Below, piece by piece: positions 8,011 through 14,626 of a stretch of DNA of 14,626 nt (position 1 is its first letter; every line of letters begins with the position of its first letter). The notes under the pieces were generated by a model. The model had not been told where the DNA came from. It ran no database searches and saw nothing but the letters and a program-made list of their open reading frames with translations. This DNA comes from Pleurotus djamor (lineage: Eukaryota; Basidiomycota; Agaricomycetes; Agaricales; Pleurotaceae), in the NCBI GenBank assembly GCA_029747585.1, contig JAPEVF010001058.1:1-14626 (forward strand), read 5' to 3'. The position numbers and the translations under genes were made by a program.

Positions 8011-11000
8011 CTCGGGAACGTGTCGTCGTTCCCCTTGGACTTTGGTCTCCACGTCTGTAGGAACATATTTTCCTTAATCTCTCTTGGTATGTTCTTATCT
8101 TTTCCCAGTGTTGCCCGCGCTATCAGGTCGTCGGCTAAGAGTGCCCATGTGGGTCTATCACTCATCTTTAGGTATTCTTTTACCCAGTTAAGTTGGATAG
8201 CTTCATTGCGGGCCACAATGTCCAGTACTCCAAAACCCCCTTCTTCTGTCGGGGCGTATATGGTTTCTTCCTTGACCTGGCTTGGTTTTCCGTCCCAGAA
8301 GAAGGTTCGGATTCTCTTTTTTTATCGCGTTTTCGATGTTTTTGCTCATTCCCTGTACTTTCGCAAGGTATTGTGTCCTGCCTCCAATCTCCATTTGGAT
8401 GATGTGTTTCCTCCCTTGGAACGTCGGATGGCTTTTGCCCCACCTTTCCAGCTCAGTGTCTATTCTTTCTATGATGGGTGTCCATGGTGCTTGTGAGTCG
8501 CAGTCATTGCCAAACCATGCGCCCAGTATCCTTGTCACGTCTCCGTCCTTGATGATTTTCATAAACTCGGGAATCTCTGACTCCCCCATCCTGCGGCTCT
8601 CCGACACTTGGGTTCTATGGGTTTTTGACCCTATCGGAATTATCTGTGTTTTTTGTAGGTTGAATTTAGCCCCCGATGCTAGGCACCATTCGTCTAGAAT
8701 GATTTGGAGGTCATTCAGTTCGTCGGTCTCACTCATGATTACTGTTGTGTCGTCGGCGAATAAGTTCGTTACAATTCTTTCCGACGTTCCGGGGATGGTG
8801 TATCCAGTGATGTTTGACCTTCTAATCATTATGCTTAGCGGTTCAATTGCGAAGTCGAAGAGTAGACATGACAGGGGGTCGCCCTGTCGTACCCCTCGGT
8901 CGATTTTGTATGTAGTACTTAGAAAGCCGTTTATCATGACCATCGTCTCGGCGTTTCCGTAGAGGGATTTTACGGTGTTTATGTATCGTTCTGGAAAGTC
9001 GAATGCTTTCATTACTTCCCATAGGTAGTCGTGTTCGAGTTTGTCGTAGGCTTTCTCTTGGTCTAGAGCAACTATCATCCCATTCGTTTCGGTGGCATCT
9101 GCGTGATCCAGGATAAGCTTGAGTAGTTGTGTCTGTTCGGAGATCTGTCGTCCTGGCACGAAACCCGCCTGGCTTTTGTCGAGGGTCTGGACTGCTCCTG
9201 GCGCCAGGCGCATTGTGAGTATCTTTGTGAATAGTTTGTAGTCGGTGTTGAGTAGGGTGATCGGTCTGTAATTTGCTATTTCGGTCTTGTCGTTTTTCTT
9301 ATATATCGGGCACATCCACCCTTTGGCAAACGCTGTCTCGCTTCTGACTCCGTGATCACTTATGTCGTTTATCATGTCTGTGTATATTTCCATCATTCTG
9401 TCTCTTGTTTCTTCGCTAACTCCCTCCTCGTTTATGAGGAGTAGTTTCCAGAGCTCGTACGTGGCTCCATCAACTCCCGCTGCTTTATTATTGCTTGTCA
9501 GCTTCAGCGCATTCCGGACTTCGTCTTTTGTGTATCTTTTCGCCATCTCCTGTCTGCTGGCTTCTGGAAGCTTCCTGTCTATCCCCCGAAGTATCTCTCT
9601 GGTAGTGAGAATCCGTTCAATCTCATCTCTTGTGTCCCTTCGGTCCTCCTGTAGCTCCTCGTGGTAATCTCTCGCCATCTCGGCCATTTTCCTCGATTCC
9701 GTCTCGTATCTTGTTTCTCCCGGTGTTTGGTGTTGTCTTTTCAGAGCGTATATGATGTCTCTCGGTTGGAGCTTCTTATTATTTCGGATCCATGATCTCG
9801 CAATGGTCTCTCCTTCCAGTCTGTCCATGGCGCGTACTGACCTCCTCGCTTTTTGGTGCCGCAGCCTCTCCATCTTTGAGAGTGATTTTACCTCCAGCAT
9901 CATACGTTTCGCATTCTGGGGTGTCTGGTCTTTCGACGCCAGGTCCCTTATCGCGTCCTGTGCTTCCTTCATTTTCNTTTTTTATTTCTGGGACCAGCAT
10001 TTTATCTCTGTCTCTCGCTTGTTGTAGGATTCTGGTCTTGCATCTGTCATAGACAGTCTGTGGGTTTTCAGTTTCGGATCTCATTTCTCTGCAGCCTATC
10101 AGTCTCTGGTGTGCTTCCATCACCGTTTTTTCTATGCCTTTACGGAACGTTTTGTCCTTTAGAATTCTTGGGGGGATTGTCCACCTCCCCTCGCCTAGTT
10201 CGGGGGCGTCTGCCGTGGATATATAGACGGAGAGTCTGTAGTGGTCGGCGTGTTCGAGACCTGACGGCTCAATTTTCCAATCTCTCGCCTGTTTAAGGAT
10301 TGATTCGGTCATGTAGATTCGGTCAATCCTGGACATGACGGCATCTGCATCTTCTTCCTTCCTATCTCGGAAGAAGGTGAATGATCTGAGTGTGGGGTAT
10401 GTCTTCCTCCATCCGTCTTTCAAGTTTAAGTAGTATTTTAGGTCGTCGAGCGCTCCCGTTGTGGCTTCTTTATCGGCATGGGCTGGGAAACGGTCGATTG
10501 GCTCCTCAACCATGTTGAAGTCACCGATGATGATGTCTGGTTCTTGTGTAGGGTGATCAATACAGTATTGAAGAATCTTTTTCCAGAAGTCCGCATTCTC
10601 GTTTGGGTCATTCGGTGCATATACGCCAAGGATTGTTATGGTCTTGTTCTGGTGTATCTTGATTTTGACACTCGCTGCTCGTCCTGGTATAATTTCATTG
10701 AACGGGGTGTTTCCTGTTTCAAGGAGGCTTCGGTTAAGGATGATCGCTAAACCGCATTTCTGTGCCGGCCGTTCTGAGTCCCCGGATGCGAAGACTTCCA
10801 TTCTCTTGTCAAAGTTGTTCAGGAGTTTATCGGCGCGCTCTTGGTTCATGTGAGTCTCTTGGAGTACCATTACTCCGATTTTGTTCTCTCTCATGATCTG
10901 GTTTATATGCTTGAGTTTTTGTGAGGACTCACCCTCTAGCCCTAAACCTTTGATGTTTTGCGTTGCAATTTGGATTCCGGCGCGGTTATTTTTGGGGTTC

Positions 11001-11419
11001 TTCTTTTTCCCCCTCTTCTTTCCCCTCCTCTTTCGCTTTTTCGGGATGGGATGCGTGTTGCCTGCATGGCTTATGATCTCTTGATCATTGTATGACTCTC
11101 CTTCGATATTGGGGTCATTGTTGGTGTCGGCACGACTCCCCTGAGAGGGGTTAGGGTACGGCGCCCCTTGGAGGCTATTTATTGCGTTGAGCTCGGCGTC
11201 GTGGTTTTCTTGGTCAGCCTGGGGACCAGTACTCGCTCTGCCGTGGCTTCGCTCGGGGTCTAGAACCCTCGTTTGTGTTGTTGTGTTGTTCGTGGCAATT
11301 GAGGATACATTCTCATCGGGTAGCCCACCCTCAGAGAACGAGTACAGTAGGTCACCATCTACTAGCCCCGGGTTTGCTAGTTTCCAGTGTCCTTTGGGTG
11401 GGTCTTCCGCAGAAGTCAC
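8011..11419 (-). CDS. LINE ORF2: APE endonuclease and reverse transcriptase, 3'-truncated
   Basis: The first frame (11419-9977) carries a lysine/arginine-rich nuclear-localisation-like run (KKRKRRGKKRGKKK, residues 127-140). The endonuclease follows with IATQNIKG (151-158), QETH (187-190), GDFN (299-302), SRIDRIY (363-369) and HADHY (390-394). At the N (9977) in an A-run the frame moves to the one ending at 8203. This carries reverse transcriptase with NYRPI, the first catalytic Asp in ALDQEKAYD, VRQGDP and FADD, all intact. At 8317-8323 (seven T on the plus strand) one extra base shifts the frame. Removing it in thought continues RIRTFFWDG, then GGFGVLDIVARNEAIQLNW and FLQTWRP up to the LTR. 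In life it nicks target DNA and copies its own RNA there (target-primed reverse transcription). No ATG precedes the endonuclease: the frame opens at a GTG after TAG, and the first Met is residue 176. Confidence 0.85.
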
Positions 11420-11663
11420 CTAGGCAGCTGTACCCACCTTCCGCCAGTCCACTTACCTGTCCAGCTTTCGCTGTCAGTAAATTCAGTGGACCGCGTATTT
11501 ACGTCTCTCCTTTCTCTTCTGAGTGCCGTAACTCTGTGTGATCCCGGGTTTATAGGAGAGGATATATTATTACAGATGTAAGTTACGGCGTGAACAACTC
11601 TTGTTCCTAGTAGGTGCAGGCTCTGCTCTCGTTCTCAACTCGTGCTTGCGGGATCACCGACGA
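11420..11663 (-). promoter_or_regulatory. Gag-ORF2 spacer with 9-bp inverted repeat and mini-intron-like signals
   Basis: The 244-nt gap between the second Gag stop and ORF2 contains a perfect inverted repeat, gccgtaact at 11525-11533 and agttacggc at 11581-11589, with a 47-nt loop. Nearer ORF2 lies a consensus donor CAG/GTAAGT (GT at 11456) and an acceptor CTAG (11420). They are 37 nt apart, and removing this piece would delete the TAG just before ORF2 and lengthen its frame by about 14 codons, still without an ATG. A structured element for reinitiation or internal initiation is an inference. Confidence 0.4.
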
Positions 11664-13292
11664 TCATTGGTGTCCAGCGCTTCCTTCTTCTTTGGCGCTT
11701 AACCGCTTCTTATCCTTCTTCTCCTTCCTCGCCTTCTCGTACCTCTGGAACCTTTTCGCCTCCTTCGATTCCTTCCACGATTGCTTCGAATACTGCTCGT
11801 TGTAGTTCCAGTCTGGACGAACGCAGAACTGTCCGGTTGGGAAGGGTCCCTTCCAATCGTTGATCGCTATGATGGGGCAGGTCTCTGAGCTGTGGACTTC
11901 GGCCTTACACCATACACATCCAACAGGTGAGGTTGATCCTCGTATGTATTGGAGCTCGCCTATGTTGAAGGAGAGTTTGCGGACCCTCAGCGCCCATTTC
12001 TGGTGGAGCTTGTGGTGGTTGTAGATCGGCATTGCGGCCAATTGCCAGACGTGGTCCGCTTCCCCCATCTTGGTCAGACGTACCATGAAGGTCAGGCTAA
12101 GGGTTGAGAGGAAGAAGATTTTCCTCTCAAGAGGGGATGCGCCGATGTCTCTGGCGGCAAGCTGGGTGGAAATCTCGTTGACGATGGCAGTGTTTCCGGC
12201 GAGCTGGTTGGCGATTGCGGTGAGTGCTTGTTCCATCTTATCGGTTTCTGATGTGATGTAGGGGCCCTCGTAGTTGGCGAGAACCCAAGAGTTCGGCGCT
12301 TCGCTTGGTATCTCGTGCGCAAAGAAACCGTAGGCGGTGGATTTCCTCGTGAAACTGAAGGCCTGGGTCTCGAGCATGAACGTTTTCAGCTCGGAGGGAA
12401 CATTCACGGCGAAGAAAGCAAAGGGGAGTGCGAAGGGCGCGTTTGGCGGCGGGGTGTTCCTCGCGCTCGGTGACGCTACCACCAGCTCCTCGGAGCCGTT
12501 AAAAGGGAGGCCCTTGAGGAACTCCTGGACCATCCTCGGGAACATAGGGTTCTCCTTGGTGAACTTTGTGCCCGCCCCAAAGGGGATGATGGCCACCGTT
12601 GTCTTTGCGATGAGGGCAGTTGCCTTTATCGTGCCCTCTGCTTGGTTGCCTGTGATGGCGGAGCGGCGTACAACACATCGAGGGGTGTCCGCGACCATAT
12701 AGGGATACTTCGACCTAGGTGCGTTCGGGTTTGCGGGCGTGGTTCCCCAGTGGGGGTTTACTGCTACATTGGGGTCGGCGGGTGGGTTGGACAGGTGCCC
12801 GTTGAGCGTGATCTTGGTGGACTTGGTGGCGTGGTTGATCTGTCTCAGGATCACTGTTTCGACTTCGAGGAGTGGGGAGCAGTCAATAGGGCCTTTCTCG
12901 GGTGCTGCGAAGAACGGTGGGAGGTATGGTACGTAGGGTCTCTTTGTCTTTGTCTTCGCCTGGTGCTTAGGTGTCTTCCGGTTTCTAGCTCGGTCCTCCA
13001 CTTCGTCGTCGTCGTCGCGTCTGGGTAGAGCTGCATCTTCGAGGCGCATTCTTTTTGGGTTCATTGCTGGTTGTGGTGGATGTGCGGGAGTGGCTCGGTG
13101 GGGGGGTTGTAGTGGTAGATGGGAGGTGCGGATGCTCATGCTCGCGAGCTTTATGTATTTCCTGTTTCCTTTGTTGCTGTAGGATATGTCAGGTTCGCTT
13201 TGTCCTAATCTAATCAGTAATTTAATGATCTTATCGGTCAGATTTGTTTGGGCACGTCTCGTATTGCGATGGTGGTGAGTTTGTTGGTACAT
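11664..13292 (-). CDS. LINE Gag-like protein 2 (ORF1b), CCHC zinc knuckle
   Basis: 542 residues from the first ATG; alternative starts are Met52 (13139, MSIRTS) and Met77 (MNPKRM). The first 50 residues look leader-like, so Met52 is attractive. An acidic/basic charged patch follows (RRDDDDEVEDRARNRK). The core contains FGAG....ENP.....VQEFLKGL (238-262), a hydrophobic stretch FALPFAFFAVNVP and FMLETQAFSF. Near the C-terminus is a zinc knuckle CX2CX4HX4C (C459, C462, H467, C472), then INDWKGPFP and a lysine-rich tail. Such proteins bind the element RNA and form the ribonucleoprotein. It shares core motifs with the ORF just upstream but is clearly diverged from it. Lys/Ala-rich ends are unlike the RG-rich tail of the other. 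Confidence 0.75.
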   Translation of the reverse strand: MYQQTHHHRNTRRAQTNLTDKIIKLLIRLGQSEPDISYSNKGNRKYIKLASMSIRTSHLPLQPPHRATPAHPPQPAMNPKRMRLEDAALPRRDDDDEVEDRARNRKTPKHQAKTKTKRPYVPYLPPFFAAPEKGPIDCSPLLEVETVILRQINHATKSTKITLNGHLSNPPADPNVAVNPHWGTTPANPNAPRSKYPYMVADTPRCVVRRSAITGNQAEGTIKATALIAKTTVAIIPFGAGTKFTKENPMFPRMVQEFLKGLPFNGSEELVVASPSARNTPPPNAPFALPFAFFAVNVPSELKTFMLETQAFSFTRKSTAYGFFAHEIPSEAPNSWVLANYEGPYITSETDKMEQALTAIANQLAGNTAIVNEISTQLAARDIGASPLERKIFFLSTLSLTFMVRLTKMGEADHVWQLAAMPIYNHHKLHQKWALRVRKLSFNIGELQYIRGSTSPVGCVWCKAEVHSSETCPIIAINDWKGPFPTGQFCVRPDWNYNEQYSKQSWKESKEAKRFQRYEKARKEKKDKKRLSAKEEGSAGHQ

Positions 13293-13338
13293 TGGAGGAG
13301 CTATGCTACGACTCGTTACGTTCTATGTGGTTGGACTT

Positions 13339-14358
13339 CTACTGGTTGAGGCCGCGCCCTCTCCCCCTCGACTGGGAGTTGTAAGGGCCTCTGCTAGTGC
13401 CTCTTCCTCGGCTCTGTCCTCGGCTTCCTCGTCCCCTGCTCTGCCCTCGTGTGAGGGGGCTTTGCGCGCTGTTCCATAGCGGGGTTCGTGCCTCCAGTAC
13501 CTCTTTGGGGATGGGGCCCTTCCAGTCCTCGACCAGAGGGAAGGGGCATCTATTGACGTCATGTGTGTCGTCCTTGCAGAAGCGACAACTCATGTACATT
13601 CTGTCGTCTCTCGTTTGGACTTTGAGTTTGTTCATGCTGACGAAGTACCTCTGGTGGGTTATGATGTTGATCCACCTGTTATGGGTTGCAGCGTCTATTG
13701 CGATAGGTTCGGCGTATAGTTGCAGGACGTAGATGTCGTCCTCCAATGCGACCTGTACGAATTCGAAGGTGCGGAGGGTAGCTTCGACCCTTTGGTCTAG
13801 GTTTGCGAAGCGGGTGTCGAGCATCCCTACGCATGTGTCAACGAGGTTACGAAAGTCGGCATTGGTCTTTAGGGTGTTCTTTATGGTTCGCATTACGTTG
13901 TCGCGGGTTCTCTGTTCGCCGTCAATGTATAAGCTGTAGAAGTCGCATATGTACCATGGATAGATGTTCTCGTCGAGCGGGAGTGCTGAGATAGCGATTC
14001 TGAAGTTCTGGATCTGGAAGGCGAAGGTTTGGAACCATAGTAGGTAGTCCCTTAGATCATTCGATATATCGGAGAGAATGTAGACGTGTGGTTTGCCCCA
14101 CTCGCTGGACGCTTGTGGGTTGAACTTGGGGGGATCGGCAACCTCTGGTTCTGGCATTCCGGGGGCGCAGAGGCTCTTGATGAAACTCTGGACGTGTCGT
14201 ATAAGCAGGGGGTTTTCCGCTCGAAGGGCATCCCCAGCACCGAAGATGAGAAGCGTAAGATGTTCTTCGGGGTTTGCTTTGATCTTTTCTACGGTGTCCA
14301 TGGCGATTTCGCCGAGTAGCGCACCCTGGGATTTGATCAGCCGAGGGTAGCGAGCCAT
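13339..14358 (-). CDS. LINE Gag-like protein 1 (ORF1a), CCHC knuckle and RG-rich tail
   Basis: 339 residues from the ATG at 14358. The core has FGAGDALRAENPLLIRHVQ (39-57), a stretch HVYILSDISNDLRDYLLWFQ, then a knuckle CX2CX4HX4C (C258, C261, H266, C271) followed by VEDWKGPIP. The last 35 residues are repeats of RGRG and SRG, typical of RNA binding. FGAG...ENP, the VQ.F.K.L helix, the knuckle and the DWKGPxP motif are shared in the same order with the next ORF, so the two are distant relatives. Upstream, a proline/glutamine-rich frame in another register runs to the window edge and ends near this ATG, so the true N-terminus may be longer, with a frame break near 14345. Confidence 0.7.
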   Translation of the reverse strand: MARYPRLIKSQGALLGEIAMDTVEKIKANPEEHLTLLIFGAGDALRAENPLLIRHVQSFIKSLCAPGMPEPEVADPPKFNPQASSEWGKPHVYILSDISNDLRDYLLWFQTFAFQIQNFRIAISALPLDENIYPWYICDFYSLYIDGEQRTRDNVMRTIKNTLKTNADFRNLVDTCVGMLDTRFANLDQRVEATLRTFEFVQVALEDDIYVLQLYAEPIAIDAATHNRWINIITHQRYFVSMNKLKVQTRDDRMYMSCRFCKDDTHDVNRCPFPLVEDWKGPIPKEVLEARTPLWNSAQSPLTRGQSRGRGSRGQSRGRGTSRGPYNSQSRGRGRGLNQ

Positions 14359-14622
14359 GGTGTATGGTATGGCGGATTGCGCTTGGTACGCCGGGGGTGG
14401 CTGTTCCCTGGTTTCTTTGTGGTGTGGGTTCGTCTTGACAAAGAGGCGATGGGTCGCTGCTTGCGCTGGGGGATTCGCTGGTGCAGGTGCAGGCGCGGGG
14501 CGCTTGGGGGGAGCGGGGGAGGAGGTAGGGGAGGGAGCTGGTTTGCTCCTTGGGGCTTGTTGTGGAGGGTTGGGCTGTCGAGGTGGCTGCTGATTCAGGT
14601 TGGGTGGTGCTTCTATTGCATG
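14346..14622 (-). other. Proline/glutamine-rich frame, probable N-terminal part of Gag 1
   Basis: On the minus strand the frame from 14622 to about 14346 reads as low-complexity coding sequence: NLNQQPPRQPNPPQQAP, then PAPAPAPANPPAQ and REQPPPAYQAQ. It has no Met and follows a TAA at the window edge. It is one base out of register with the Gag ORF at 14358. The switch falls in the short repeat ccataccatacc, where slippage is easy. It is most simply the disordered N-terminus of that Gag, disconnected by a small indel. Confidence 0.45.
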
Positions 14623-14626
14623 TTAT

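Larger units (their letters stand above)
8011..14626 (-). mobile_element. Non-LTR (LINE) retrotransposon with two Gag ORFs, truncated at both visible ends
   Basis: All large frames from 14626 down to 8011 are on the minus strand and belong to non-LTR element proteins: Gag-like ORF (14358-13339), a second Gag-like ORF (13292-11664), then ORF2 with endonuclease and reverse transcriptase (11419-8011). The endonuclease is of the apurinic (APE) type, placing it broadly with L1/Tad-like elements. The 5' end lies outside the window. The 3' end is missing because an LTR starts at 8010. Gaps between cistrons are 46 nt (or 199 nt if the second Gag starts at 13139) and 244 nt. It may instead be two LINEs joined between the Gag ORFs. 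Confidence 0.85.

Noticed and set aside
8282..8962. Long plus-strand ORF of about 226 codons, hydrophobic
   Set aside because: It is the antisense of the reverse transcriptase, whose motifs (FADD, RQGDP) are on the minus strand.

Overview
The window looks like nuclear DNA of a filamentous basidiomycete, most likely an agaricomycete. The evidence is short 48-60 nt introns with GTNNGT donors and CTNAY-like branch points, a nucleoplasmin-FKBP gene of fungal type, an F-box gene, and non-LTR retrotransposons with CCHC Gag proteins. Two undetermined bases (7129, 9977) and frameshifts in homopolymers suggest a draft assembly, so some lesions may be artefacts.

Left part (1-2900): an 18-bp minisatellite (about 27-206), a 20-bp repeat present two and a half times (238-389), about 1 kb in which I recognise nothing, and a low-complexity minus-strand stretch (1525-2690) that reads like a decayed Pro/Ser/Thr-rich coding region.

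Central genic part (2980-7210): a TATA box and an F-box-like gene on the plus strand (3055-3960), then a very small spliced plus-strand gene of 68 codons (4165-4431). Convergent to them on the minus strand is a seven-exon gene (4625-5835). It reconstructs to a 297-residue protein with an N-terminal nucleoplasmin-like domain and a divergent C-terminal FKBP domain. Upstream of it on the same strand lies a broken C2-domain gene (6057-7208). It resembles the C2 part of fungal phosphatidylserine decarboxylase 2 and carries several frame lesions, a stop codon and a 511-nt intron.

Right part (7692-14626), all on the minus strand: one LTR (7692-8010) abuts, without a target duplication, a non-LTR (LINE) retrotransposon that fills the rest of the window. 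Reading 5' to 3' on the minus strand the LINE shows a first Gag-like ORF with a CCHC knuckle and an RG-rich tail, a second divergent Gag-like ORF with its own CCHC knuckle, a 244-nt spacer with a 9-bp inverted repeat, and an ORF2 with apurinic-type endonuclease and reverse transcriptase. ORF2 is cut off at the LTR.

The most unusual points are the two tandem, distantly related Gag ORFs ahead of one endonuclease/RT ORF, the absence of any AUG for ORF2 before its catalytic domain, the small spliced gene, and the divergent nucleoplasmin-FKBP protein. No rRNA, tRNA or CRISPR array was seen.
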